The position numbers and the translations under genes are program-made. A stretch of DNA of 64,000 bases from Rhodobacter aestuarii (GTDB lineage: Bacteria; Pseudomonadota; Alphaproteobacteria; Rhodobacterales; Rhodobacteraceae): assembly GCF_900156655.1 (NCBI RefSeq), contig NZ_FTOG01000005.1, positions 62,001 through 126,000 on the forward strand, in the 5' to 3' direction. The notes beneath the pieces are model-generated. The model was not told the DNA's origin, made no database searches, and saw only the letters and a program-made list of their open reading frames with translations. Below, piece after piece: positions 18,206-27,111 of this stretch (positions are counted from its first letter, which is position 1; every line of letters starts with the position of its first letter).

Positions 18206-18958
18206 ATGGCCGCGACCGAGCCCAGCTCTGAGCCAGCGACCGGGGGCGGCATCACCGATTACGGGGTGCCGCATGTCGCCATCATTATGGATGGCAACGG
18301 CCGTTGGGCCAAACAGCGCGGCTGGCCGCGGCTGGTCGGCCATAGAAAGGGCGCAGAACGGGTGAAAGAAATCGCCCGGGCCTGCCCCGATCTTGGGGTG
18401 AAATACCTCACGGTCTATGCTTTTTCGACCGAGAACTGGAAGCGCTCGACCGAGGAAGTGCTGGGGCTGATGGCGCTGTTCGCGCGCTACATTCAGCGCG
18501 AGGCAGATGCGCTTTCTGCCGAAGGGGTGCGGATGCGCTTCATCGGCAACCGTGAACCGCTTGATCCGAAGCTGGTCGCGCTGATGGAAGGGATCGAGGC
18601 GCGAACCTCGGGCAATTGCCGGCTCAATCTGACGGTCGCCATCAACTATGGCGGGCGTGATGAATTGCGCCGCGCGGCCGCAGCTTTGGCGGCCGAAATC
18701 GCGGCGGGTCGTGCGCCGGACAGCGTCACCGAAGCCGATCTTGAGGCCTATCTGGATACCGCTGGGTTGCCCGATCCGGATTTGGTGATCCGCACTTCGG
18801 GCGAGACGCGGACCTCCAACTTCTTGCCGTGGCAAGCGGCTTATTCCGAATATGAATTCACGCCGACGCTTTGGCCTGATTTCACGCCGCAAAAGATGGC
18901 GGGAATTTTGGCCGATTTCGCCACACGTGATCGGCGTTTTGGCGGAGTGAAAGCATGA
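18206..18958 (+). CDS. uppS: undecaprenyl diphosphate synthase
   Basis: 250 aa cis-prenyltransferase. HVAIIMDGNGRWAKQRG holds the catalytic Asp; YAFSTENWKRS, NYGGRDEL and RTSGETRTSNFLPWQ complete the signature. It builds C55-PP, the lipid carrier for peptidoglycan and O-antigen, from FPP and IPP. The first about 20 residues are a variable extension. The stop overlaps the cdsA start (ATGA). Confidence 0.95.
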   Translation: MAATEPSSEPATGGGITDYGVPHVAIIMDGNGRWAKQRGWPRLVGHRKGAERVKEIARACPDLGVKYLTVYAFSTENWKRSTEEVLGLMALFARYIQREADALSAEGVRMRFIGNREPLDPKLVALMEGIEARTSGNCRLNLTVAINYGGRDELRRAAAALAAEIAAGRAPDSVTEADLEAYLDTAGLPDPDLVIRTSGETRTSNFLPWQAAYSEYEFTPTLWPDFTPQKMAGILADFATRDRRFGGVKA

Positions 18959-19746
18959 GTGCGAATTGGTCCGATCTGCGCGCGCGCACCCTTTCGGGGA
19001 TCGCCATGGTCGCCGTGGGCGGCTTTGCGATTTGGTGGGGCGGGGTGGTCTTTGGGCTTCTGGCCGCGCTGGTCGTCACGCTGATGATCTGGGAATTGGC
19101 GCAGATGACGACACCCGAGGGCGTGTCGGGTCTGCATGCGAAAGCGCTGGCGGCTTTTGCTGGGGCGCTCACGCTTTTGGTGCTGTTTGTGCCCAATGCC
19201 ATCACCCGGATCGCGCTTTTGCTCCCGGTGATCGTGGGCACGCTGCTGCCGCGCCGCGACAAGCCGATTTTTGCCGCTTACGCGTTTTTTGTCATGGCGA
19301 CGGGCTATGCGTTGATCATGTTGCACCATTGGATTGGCGCGCTTGGGATTTTGTGGCTCGTGGCGGTGGTCGTGGCCTCGGATGTGGCGGGCTATTTTGC
19401 GGGCCGCGCGCTTGGCGGGCCAAAGTTCTGGCCGCGCTTTTCGCCGAAAAAAACCTGGTCTGGCACCGTGGCGGGCTGGATCGGCGCGGCGGGGATCGGC
19501 GCGCTGTTCTGGGTGATTGGCATGGGCAGCGCGGTGCTGATCCCGCTCTCTGCACTTATCGCCTTTTCCGGCCAAATGGGCGACATCGCCGAAAGCGCGA
19601 TCAAGCGCCGCATGGGTGTGAAAGACAGCTCCAACCTTATTCCGGGGCATGGCGGGCTACTGGATCGCTTTGATGCGCTGATTGGCGCAGTTTCCATTCT
19701 GCTCCTGATCTATCCTCTATTGCCGCAGAACTTTTTCGGAGGATAA
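18955..19746 (+). CDS. cdsA: phosphatidate cytidylyltransferase CdsA
   Basis: 263 aa, about eight membrane spans. The C-terminal signature SAIKRRMGVKDSSNLIPGHG followed by GLLDRFD is complete. It makes CDP-diacylglycerol, the precursor of all phospholipids. The typical DVAGYFAGRALGGP and PKKTWSGTVAG segments are present. Overlaps uppS by four bases; dxr follows after three bases. Confidence 0.94.
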   Translation: MSANWSDLRARTLSGIAMVAVGGFAIWWGGVVFGLLAALVVTLMIWELAQMTTPEGVSGLHAKALAAFAGALTLLVLFVPNAITRIALLLPVIVGTLLPRRDKPIFAAYAFFVMATGYALIMLHHWIGALGILWLVAVVVASDVAGYFAGRALGGPKFWPRFSPKKTWSGTVAGWIGAAGIGALFWVIGMGSAVLIPLSALIAFSGQMGDIAESAIKRRMGVKDSSNLIPGHGGLLDRFDALIGAVSILLLIYPLLPQNFFGG

Positions 19747-19749
19747 GTC

Positions 19750-20922
19750 ATGCGACGCGTTTCGGTTTTTGGGGCCACCGGCTCGATCGGGGTCAATACG
19801 CTTGATCTGATCGCCCGCCGTCCGGGCGCGTTTCAGGTGGTGGCCCTGTCGGGTGGGCGCAATGTGAAATTGCTTGCCGAGCAGGCGCGCCAATTCAACG
19901 CCGAACTGGCCGTAACCGCGCATGAAGAGTGCCTACCCGCATTGCGCGATGCGCTTGCGGGCACGGGAACCGAGGTTGCCGCAGGCACGCAGGCTTTGGT
20001 CGAGGCCGCGCTGCGTCCCGCTGATTGGGTGATGAGCGCTATCGTCGGCGCAGCGGGCTTGGCGCCGGGGTTTGCCGCGCTCTCGCAAGGCACGACGCTC
20101 GCGCTTGCGAACAAAGAATCGCTCGTCACCGCCGGGCCGCTTTTGCTGGCCGAGGCGAAAAAACACGGCGCGCGCATCTTGCCCGTCGATAGTGAACACT
20201 CTGCCGTGTTCCAAGCTTTGGTGGGCGAGGATATGGCCGCGGTGGAGCGGGTGATCATCACCGCCTCTGGCGGGGCATTCCGCGATTGGCCGCTCGAAAA
20301 GCTGAAAGACGCGACGGTTGCGCAAGCCTCCACCCACCCGAACTGGGCAATGGGGCAGCGCATCACCATCGACAGTGCCTCAATGTTCAACAAGGCGATG
20401 GAGCTAATTGAAACCAAAGAGTTCTTTGGCCTGCCGCCGGAAAAGATCGAAACCATCGTGCATCCGGAATCGCTGATCCATGCGCTCGTGGGCTTCAAAG
20501 ACGGTGCGCTGATGGCGCATCTGGGCGCGCCCGATATGCGCCATGCGATTGGCTATGCGCTCAACTGGCCCGAACGTGAAGATCTGCCGGTGGAACGGCT
20601 CGACCTTGCCAAAATCGCTGCGCTCACCTTCCGCGCGCCTGATGAGGTGCGCTTCCCGGCGCTGCGGCTTGCGCGCGAAACGATGGATATGGGCGGCACG
20701 GCGGGCGCGGCTTTCAACGCCGCGAAAGAAGCCGCATTGGACGCCTTCATCGGTGAAGAAATCGGTTTTCTGGCCATGACCACGCTCGTTGACCAAGTGC
20801 TTTCGGAAATGACTGCGCGCCATGACCTTGGCAAACCGCTTTCCGATCTCGATATGGTCTATGAGACCGACGCCACGGCGCGCGCCCTTGCACGCCAGAT
20901 GATCCCGAGCCTGAGGACCTGA
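19750..20922 (+). CDS. dxr: 1-deoxy-D-xylulose-5-phosphate reductoisomerase
   Basis: 390 aa. NADPH motif SVFGATGSIGVNTLDLI, ALANKESLVTAGP, the metal/substrate motif LPVDSEHSAVFQ, ASGGAFRDW, the TIDSASMFNKAMELIE catalytic segment and VHPESLIHALV. It commits carbon to the MEP isoprenoid pathway, which supplies UppS (upstream) and MiaA. Length is normal. Confidence 0.96.
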   Translation: MRRVSVFGATGSIGVNTLDLIARRPGAFQVVALSGGRNVKLLAEQARQFNAELAVTAHEECLPALRDALAGTGTEVAAGTQALVEAALRPADWVMSAIVGAAGLAPGFAALSQGTTLALANKESLVTAGPLLLAEAKKHGARILPVDSEHSAVFQALVGEDMAAVERVIITASGGAFRDWPLEKLKDATVAQASTHPNWAMGQRITIDSASMFNKAMELIETKEFFGLPPEKIETIVHPESLIHALVGFKDGALMAHLGAPDMRHAIGYALNWPEREDLPVERLDLAKIAALTFRAPDEVRFPALRLARETMDMGGTAGAAFNAAKEAALDAFIGEEIGFLAMTTLVDQVLSEMTARHDLGKPLSDLDMVYETDATARALARQMIPSLRT

Positions 20923-20925
20923 CCC

Positions 20926-22263
20926 TTGGAATTCCTGCCCGATTTCGGCAACCTGCTTTACACCATCATCGCCTTCATCCTTGCGCTTTCCGTGATCGTT
21001 ACGGTGCATGAATACGGCCATTACATCATTGGCCGGATTTGCGGCATCAAGGCCGAGGCGTTCTCGATCGGCTTTGGCCCGACGCTGATCAGCCGCAAAG
21101 ACAAACATGGCACCGTCTGGAAACTTTCGGCGATCCCGGCGGGGGGCTATGTGAAGTTTCTGGGCGATGCCAATGCGGCGTCCGCAGGCGCTGACGAAGG
21201 TGCGATGGCGGCGCTGAGCGCAGCCGAGCGGCGGCAAACCATGCATGGTGCTCCGCTTTGGGCGCGTGCCGCCACGGTCGCGGCGGGCCCTGCATTCAAC
21301 TTCATCTTGTCGATCTTCGTCTTTGGGGCGGCGATCTGGTGGCAGGGCACGGCCGTTGAGCCGCCGCGCGTGGCCGAGATTGTCGCGCTGCCGAATGGCT
21401 CGGGCGATCTGCGCCCCGGTGATGCGGTGCTCGCCATCGAAGGCGTGGATCTGCCCGATTACAGCGCGTTGATGGACATTTCCACACCCGAAGCGCCGTT
21501 CCTGACCTATCGCATCAACCGCGATGGCGCGGATATGGAGGTCGAAGGGCCGCAAATCGCGCCGCCGCGTGCCGATCAGGTGGTACCGCAATCGGCGGGC
21601 TATGAGGCGGGGTTGTTGGCGGGCGATGTGATCACCGCGATTAATGGGCAAGAGATTTGGCGCTTCGAAGACATCGTAGCCGCCGTCGATGCCACCAAAG
21701 GCGCGCCGCTGGATTTGCAAATCTGGCGCCCCGGCGAGGATGGCACGAGCGAGACCCTGAACATCACGCTTTCGCCCAAAATCATCGACATTCCGCAAGC
21801 CGATGGCAGCTTTACCAGCGACTATAAGATCGGGCTGATGGCGGGGATGGGCTTTTCGCCCGAAACCGAGCGTGGCGGCGTTGGCGAGGCGCTTGTGAAC
21901 GGCACCAAACAGACCTGGCGCACCGTCACCGCCTCTGTCTCGGCGATCGAGAATATGGTCTTGGGCAATATCTCGAGCTGTAACCTGCGCGGTGCGATTG
22001 GCATTGCCGAAGGGTCGGCGGCGGCGGCCAAATCTGGCTTGGCCGATTTCATCTGGTTTATCGCGCTTTTGTCCACCGCTGTGGGCTTTATCAACCTGAT
22101 GCCGATTCCCGTGCTGGATGGCGGTCATTTGATGTTCCACCTGTGGGAAGGCATCACTGGCAAGCCGCCGTCAGATCGTGTGATGTCGATGATGGTCTCG
22201 GTCGGTCTTGCGCTGGTGCTGAGCCTGATGGCCTTTGGCCTTTGGAACGACATCTCTTGCTAA
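20926..22263 (+). CDS. rseP: site-2 zinc protease RseP
   Basis: 445 aa inner-membrane metalloprotease. The zinc motif TVHEYGHYIIG lies in the first span, NLMPIPVLDGGHLMF in a C-terminal span supplies the third ligand, and a PDZ domain lies between (about residues 195-280, PQSAGYEAGLLAGDVI). It performs the second cleavage of anti-sigma factors and clears signal peptides. The start is TTG at 20926, the only suitable start before the first span, three bases after the dxr stop. A start needing TTG implies weak, coupled translation. Confidence 0.92.
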   Translation: MEFLPDFGNLLYTIIAFILALSVIVTVHEYGHYIIGRICGIKAEAFSIGFGPTLISRKDKHGTVWKLSAIPAGGYVKFLGDANAASAGADEGAMAALSAAERRQTMHGAPLWARAATVAAGPAFNFILSIFVFGAAIWWQGTAVEPPRVAEIVALPNGSGDLRPGDAVLAIEGVDLPDYSALMDISTPEAPFLTYRINRDGADMEVEGPQIAPPRADQVVPQSAGYEAGLLAGDVITAINGQEIWRFEDIVAAVDATKGAPLDLQIWRPGEDGTSETLNITLSPKIIDIPQADGSFTSDYKIGLMAGMGFSPETERGGVGEALVNGTKQTWRTVTASVSAIENMVLGNISSCNLRGAIGIAEGSAAAAKSGLADFIWFIALLSTAVGFINLMPIPVLDGGHLMFHLWEGITGKPPSDRVMSMMVSVGLALVLSLMAFGLWNDISC

Positions 22264-22383
22264 AAGAGACGCTTTCGCGCTTGGCCTTTCGGCTCGGCGC
22301 AAAAGCCTCATTTTCGCCATATTCAGCCGCATTTGCGCCGCAATAGAGGGGTAACCCGATCCTGACGGATAGGGAGCACTCTC

Positions 22384-22557
22384 ATGACGATGGTTCTGGC
22401 AGAAGGTTATCGCGGCTTGTCGCTGGTGTGGGATCTCACGCTGGACCGTCTGTTGATGCCCGCCGCGATCATGGTCGCGCTTTCCGGGGCCGCCGTGATC
22501 GGCGTGCAATTGCATGAGATGATGGGCCCGATGGCGCCCGCCTCATACCAGCTTTAA
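22384..22557 (+). CDS. 57-aa single-span membrane protein
   Basis: A short frame with a good ribosome site (AGGGAGC, six bases before ATG). The protein starts MTMVLAEGYRGLSLVWDL, has one hydrophobic span (about residues 24-43, LLMPAAIMVALSGAAVIGVQ) and a polar tail. It lies between rseP and bamA on the same strand, in the envelope cluster. No family recognised. Codon use is like its neighbours. Confidence 0.65.
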   Translation: MTMVLAEGYRGLSLVWDLTLDRLLMPAAIMVALSGAAVIGVQLHEMMGPMAPASYQL

Positions 22558-22609
22558 GACCTCTTTCCCACAGCGCTTCACTCTATCGCCGCTTGGCCGC
22601 TCAGTCGCT

Positions 22610-22638
22610 TTGACAAGGCCGTTCTTTCTCGCTAGTCA
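22610..22638 (+). promoter_or_regulatory. sigma-70-type promoter for bamA
   Basis: TTGACA (22610-22615), a 17-base spacer and TAGTCA (22633-22638), about 39 bases before the chosen bamA start. This gives bamA-skp-fabZ-lpxA-lpxI-lpxB its own promoter inside the larger cluster. Confidence 0.55.
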
Positions 22639-22676
22639 CAAACAAGATGTTGCAAAGACACTGGCGGGGTAAAGGG

Positions 22677-25073
22677 ATGACGAACCGGCTGCAGGGCGCA
22701 AAACCCACGGCGAAAACGCGCAGGCTTGGCCATCGCGCACGGGTTTTGGCGACGACCACCTTCCTTGCCGTTGCGGCGCCGATTGCCTTTGTGGGCGCGC
22801 CGGTCTTGGCGCAAAGCTATTCCTTCCAAAAGGTCGTGATCGAGGGCAACGAGCGCGTTGAACCCGAAACGATCCTTGGGTTTGCGGCCATCGGCAAAGG
22901 TCAAAGCCTTGGGGCCGGGGCGCTCAACGATGCCTATCAGCGCCTTCAAGGCTCGGGGCTTTTCCAAAGCGTTGAACTGATCCCGCGCGGCGCGACGCTG
23001 ACGATCAAGGTGCAAGAATTCCCGACGGTGAACGTGGTCGATTTTGAGGGCAACAAAGCGCTCAAAGACGAAATCCTCTCCACGGTCGTGAAAACGCAAC
23101 CGCGTCGCATTTTCTCGCCTGCCTTGGTTGAAGCGGATGCTGCGGCGATTGCGCAGGGCTACGCCGAGGCGGGGCGTTTGAACGTCCGCGTCGATCCGAA
23201 AGTGATCAAGCGCTCAGGCAACCGCGTCGACGTGGTGTTTGAGATCAAGGAAGGCGCCGTTTCCGAGGTGAACCGCATCACCTTTACCGGCAACCGCTCC
23301 TATTCCGATCGCCGCCTGCGCGACGTGCTGGGAACGAAACAAGCGGGCATTTTGCACCGCCTTATTCAGCGCGACAATTTCGTGGCCGACCGGGTTGCGC
23401 TGGACCGGCAGATGCTGCTCGATTTCTACCGCTCGCGTGGCTACCCCGATGTGGAAGTGACGGGTGTTTCTTCGGAAATGACCCGCGACCGCGAAGGGTT
23501 CTTCATGACCTTCAACATCCGCGAGGGCCAGCAATACCACTTCGGCACCACCACGGTTGTCTCTGAAGTGAGCGAGCTGGATGCTGCGGATTTCGAAGGA
23601 CTGATCAAAATCCGCGATGGCGCGATCTATTCGCCGGCCGCTCTCGACTATGCTGTGACCCGGATGGAAGAGGTCGCGCTGCGCCAAGGCGCGAATTTCG
23701 TCCGCGTCGATCCGCGCATCACGCGCGATCCGCGCACGCAAACGCTCAATGTCGAATTCGCGCTGGTGCGCGGTCAGCGCGTCTTTGTTGAGCGCATTGA
23801 TATTGAGGGCAACACCACGACGCTCGACTCGGTGGTGCGGCGGGAGTTCAACACGGTCGAAGGGGACCCCTTCAACCCGCGTGAAATTCGCAATTCGGCG
23901 GAACGTATCCGCGCGCTTGGGTTCTTCTCGAAAGCGGATGTCGAATCGCGCCAAGGCTCTAGTGCCGATCAGGTTGTGGTCGACGTGAACGTCGAGGAAC
24001 AGCCCACTGGTTCGCTGAGCTTCGGGGCGAGCTATGGTGCCTCGCAAGGCTTCGGGGTCAACGCCTCGTTGGAAGAAAGCAACTTCCTTGGGCGCGGGCA
24101 ATATCTGGGCGTTTCGATCGGGACGACCGCTGACAACCAGAGCAACTCGATCGACTTCATCGAACCGCATCTTCTTGGGCGCGACCTGAAGGGCCGCATC
24201 CGGCTGTGGTACAATACGTCGGAAAGCGACAGCACCGACTTCGACACGAAGATGTATGGGATTTCGCCCTCGATCGAATTCCCGATCGCGCGGAACTCGC
24301 GGCTGGAATTGCGCTACACTTGGGCCAGCAACGAGCTGAGCGGGGTGACGAGCCAAGCTGATGCTGTGGCGGATGCGGATATCGATGACAACTACTGGTC
24401 TTCTTGGGCGCTTGAGCAAGAAGAAGGTAAGCGCGACAGCTCTGCCATCGGCTATACCTACACCTATGACACGCGCCGCACCGGGATCGACCCGCGCTAC
24501 GGCTTCACCTTCCGCCTGAGCCAAGATTTGTATGGTCTGGGGGGAGATGTTGAAGCGCTTAAAACCACCGCGCTGTTGCGTGCAGAGAGGAAGGTCTTCC
24601 ATGAAGACGTGATCTTGCGGGCGGAGCTTGAAGGTGGGGCGATTGCCGCACGTGGCGGCACCGCGCTCACGATCTTGGATCGCTTCTCGGGCAATGGCAA
24701 AATTCGTGGCTTCGAAAGCTATGGCTATGGCCCGCGTGATAATGCCGCCAACAACGAAGATGCGATGGGCGGCAAGTATTTCGCTGCGCTGCGCCTTGAA
24801 AGCGAATTCCCCGTGGGGCTTCCCGAGGAATACGGCATTCATGGCGGCCTCTTCTTCGATGCGGGCTCGGTCTGGGGGCTTGATAACACCGGTGGTGGGG
24901 CCACAGGCGGTAATGAGATTGATGACGGTTTCAATCTGCGCACGGCGGTCGGCTTCTCGGTGTTCTGGGATTCGGCGCTTGGCCCGCTGCGGTTGAACTT
25001 CTCGAAAGCGCTTCAGAAAGAAGACTATGACCTTGAGCAAAGCTTCGATCTGACGATCTCGACGAAGTTCTGA
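22677..25073 (+). CDS. bamA: outer-membrane assembly factor BamA
   Basis: 798 aa. A signal peptide with a basic n-region (TAKTRRLGHR) ends at about residue 46 (APVLAQ). Five POTRA domains cover about 48-440 and a 16-strand barrel the rest, ending in the outer-membrane signature TISTKF with terminal Phe. It folds beta-barrel proteins into the outer membrane. The RGF-type motif of the barrel loop is seen as KIRGFESYGYGPRD. I start at the ATG at 22677 behind GGGG; an ATG at 22647 would add 10 residues without a ribosome site. Confidence 0.95.
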   Translation: MTNRLQGAKPTAKTRRLGHRARVLATTTFLAVAAPIAFVGAPVLAQSYSFQKVVIEGNERVEPETILGFAAIGKGQSLGAGALNDAYQRLQGSGLFQSVELIPRGATLTIKVQEFPTVNVVDFEGNKALKDEILSTVVKTQPRRIFSPALVEADAAAIAQGYAEAGRLNVRVDPKVIKRSGNRVDVVFEIKEGAVSEVNRITFTGNRSYSDRRLRDVLGTKQAGILHRLIQRDNFVADRVALDRQMLLDFYRSRGYPDVEVTGVSSEMTRDREGFFMTFNIREGQQYHFGTTTVVSEVSELDAADFEGLIKIRDGAIYSPAALDYAVTRMEEVALRQGANFVRVDPRITRDPRTQTLNVEFALVRGQRVFVERIDIEGNTTTLDSVVRREFNTVEGDPFNPREIRNSAERIRALGFFSKADVESRQGSSADQVVVDVNVEEQPTGSLSFGASYGASQGFGVNASLEESNFLGRGQYLGVSIGTTADNQSNSIDFIEPHLLGRDLKGRIRLWYNTSESDSTDFDTKMYGISPSIEFPIARNSRLELRYTWASNELSGVTSQADAVADADIDDNYWSSWALEQEEGKRDSSAIGYTYTYDTRRTGIDPRYGFTFRLSQDLYGLGGDVEALKTTALLRAERKVFHEDVILRAELEGGAIAARGGTALTILDRFSGNGKIRGFESYGYGPRDNAANNEDAMGGKYFAALRLESEFPVGLPEEYGIHGGLFFDAGSVWGLDNTGGGATGGNEIDDGFNLRTAVGFSVFWDSALGPLRLNFSKALQKEDYDLEQSFDLTISTKF

Positions 25074-25080
25074 GCGGCGC

Positions 25081-25770
25081 ATGCGAGGCATTTGTCCGCA
25101 TATCTTTGCAAGGCCGGGGGGGCTCCCCGGCCTTTTGCGCGCGAGCCTTTTGGGTGTTGCGCTGTTGCTTCCCATCGCTGTGCCCGTATCCGCGCAAGAT
25201 GGGGCAGGGGCGCATGCGCCGCTTCCGGTGCTGACCATGGATGTGGAAGGGCTTTTTGAGCGCACGCTCTGGGGCAAACGCATCATGTCCGAACTCGCTG
25301 CGGAATCTGCGGCGCTCACGGCGGAAAACAACCGTATCGCCGATGATCTGATCGCCGAGGAAAAATCGCTGACGGATCGTCGTGCTTCGCTTGCCCCGGG
25401 GGCCTTTCGCGCCGAGGCCGATGCTTTTGACGAACGCGCGACCGGGATCCGCAATGCGCAACGCGCGAAATCTCAGGCGTTGAGCCAAAGCTTTGAAAAC
25501 CAGCGGCAGGCTTTTTACACCACCGTTGCGCCTTTGATGGATGAGTTTTTGGCCTCGCGTGGGGCTGTGGTGCTGCTTGATCGGCGGGCGATCATTCGCG
25601 GGCTTGAGGCGGCTGACATCACCGATGAACTGGTCGATATGGTCAATGCGCGCATGGGCGACGGCTTGACGCAGTCCCTGCCAGACACACCCGCCCCATT
25701 GGGTGATCTGCCTGCGCCGATGCCGCAACCCCCAAGCTTACCCGACACTACGCGCCCCTCTGGGAATTGA
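25081..25770 (+). CDS. skp: OmpH/Skp-family periplasmic chaperone
   Basis: 229 aa. A signal peptide ends near residue 38 (VPVSAQ). An OmpH domain follows, with the helical arms rich in Glu/Ala/Arg (about residues 75-150) and the conserved core FYTTVAPLMDEFLASRGAVV. A Pro-rich tail (about 195-229) replaces the usual short end. It carries outer-membrane proteins across the periplasm to BamA, seven bases upstream. Confidence 0.88.
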   Translation: MRGICPHIFARPGGLPGLLRASLLGVALLLPIAVPVSAQDGAGAHAPLPVLTMDVEGLFERTLWGKRIMSELAAESAALTAENNRIADDLIAEEKSLTDRRASLAPGAFRAEADAFDERATGIRNAQRAKSQALSQSFENQRQAFYTTVAPLMDEFLASRGAVVLLDRRAIIRGLEAADITDELVDMVNARMGDGLTQSLPDTPAPLGDLPAPMPQPPSLPDTTRPSGN

Positions 25771-25852
25771 CGTGGCGACGGCGCGCCTTGAAAACCGCGC
25801 CCGGCAAGGCTAGCAAAGCCAAAAGGCTGACCCGTTTCAGGAAGGACCGAAG

Positions 25853-26314
25853 ATGAGCGACCCCGCACCCTATACCTCTGCCGATCTGAGCCTGATCAAG
25901 CGGATTATCCCGCATCGCTACCCGTTCTTGATGGTCGATAAAGTGCGCGACATCGTCCCCTTTGAAAGCGCGGTCGGGATCAAGTGCATCACCAACAACG
26001 AACCGCAATTCACCGGTCACTTCCCGGAAGAGCCGGTGATGCCCGGTGTGATGATCGTCGAGGCGATGGCGCAAACCGCGGCCGTGGTTGTTGGCATTTC
26101 GATGAATGTGATCGACAAACCCTTGGGCACCTATTTCATGGCGCTTGATGCGTGCAAATTCCGCCGTAAGGTGGTGCCGGGCGATGTGCTGGAAATGAAA
26201 GTCACAGTGAAACGCGGTGGCGGCAAAGTCTGGAAGTTCTTGGGCGAATCCTTCGTTGAGGGTGAATTGGCCGCGAGCGCCGAATTCACCGCGATGATGG
26301 ATCTGAAAGGCTGA
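25853..26314 (+). CDS. fabZ: (3R)-hydroxyacyl-ACP dehydratase FabZ
   Basis: 153 aa hot-dog-fold enzyme. The catalytic His is in [11 protein letters not shown] and the catalytic Glu in [11 protein letters not shown]. It dehydrates beta-hydroxyacyl-ACP in fatty acid elongation and competes with LpxA for hydroxyacyl-ACP. lpxD, which normally lies between skp and fabZ, is missing here. lpxA follows after two bases. Confidence 0.95.
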   Translation: MSDPAPYTSADLSLIKRIIPHRYPFLMVDKVRDIVPFESAVGIKCITNNEPQFTGHFPEEPVMPGVMIVEAMAQTAAVVVGISMNVIDKPLGTYFMALDACKFRRKVVPGDVLEMKVTVKRGGGKVWKFLGESFVEGELAASAEFTAMMDLKG

Positions 26315-26316
26315 GT

Positions 26317-27111
26317 ATGAGCAGCGACGCGCAGGCATGTATCCACCCCTCGGCGGTGATCGAGGAAGGTGCCAGCATCGGCCCGGGCTGTAAAATTGGC
26401 CCGTTTTGCCATATTGGCGCGCAGGTGAAGCTTGCGGCGAATGTTGAGCTGAAATCGCATGTGGTGATTGCGGGCAATACTACGGTGGGCGAGGGAACGG
26501 TTGTCTTTCCCTTCGCTTCGCTCGGCCAGATCCCGCAAGATCTGAAATATCGCGGCGAGGAAACGCGGCTGGAAATTGGCGCGCGCAACCGTATCCGCGA
26601 ATATGTCACGATGAACTGCGGCACAGAAGGCGGCGGCGGGCTCACCAAAGTGGGCGATGATGGGCTTTTCATGGCGAACAGCCATGTGGCGCATGATGTG
26701 CAAATTGGCGACCGGGTGATTTTGGTGAATTCCGTCGCCGTGGCGGGCCATTGCGTGCTTGAAGATGATGTGATCATCGGCGGGTTGTCGGGCGTGCACC
26801 AGTGGGTGCGCATCGGGCATGGGGCGATCATCGGCGCTTTGTCGATGGTGACGGCTGATGTGATCCCGCATGGGCTGGTGGCTGGGCCACGCGCTGCGCT
26901 TGAAGGGCTCAACCTTGTCGGGCTGAAGCGGCGCGGCGTGGCGCGCAGCGACATTAGCGCGCTGCGTGCGATGTTCACCGAACTGGGCGCGGGCAATTTC
27001 CGTGACCAAGCCCGCAAGCTTTCGGACGAAGGCAGCGAGAGCGACATGGTGCGCGAAGTGCTCGATTTCATCCTTGGTCCGTCGGACCGCAGCTTCCTGA
27101 CGCCGCAATGA
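26317..27111 (+). CDS. lpxA: acyl-ACP-UDP-N-acetylglucosamine O-acyltransferase LpxA
   Basis: 264 aa. The left-handed beta-helix hexapeptide repeats run over residues 5-190 (IHPSAVIEEGASIGPGCKIG onward), and the catalytic His lies in MANSHVAHDVQIGD. A C-terminal helical domain closes the protein (ARSDISALRAMFTEL). It catalyses the first step of lipid A synthesis. Overlaps lpxI by four bases. Confidence 0.95.
   Translation: MSSDAQACIHPSAVIEEGASIGPGCKIGPFCHIGAQVKLAANVELKSHVVIAGNTTVGEGTVVFPFASLGQIPQDLKYRGEETRLEIGARNRIREYVTMNCGTEGGGGLTKVGDDGLFMANSHVAHDVQIGDRVILVNSVAVAGHCVLEDDVIIGGLSGVHQWVRIGHGAIIGALSMVTADVIPHGLVAGPRAALEGLNLVGLKRRGVARSDISALRAMFTELGAGNFRDQARKLSDEGSESDMVREVLDFILGPSDRSFLTPQ

Noticed and set aside
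20404-22140. 578-aa frame antisense to dxr/rseP
   Set aside because: Shadow frame; both sense genes are full-length known enzymes.
23214-25454. 746-aa open frame antisense to bamA and skp
   Set aside because: Mirror of biased GC-rich codons; Arg/Ala-rich, no motif, no ribosome site; bamA on the other strand is certain.
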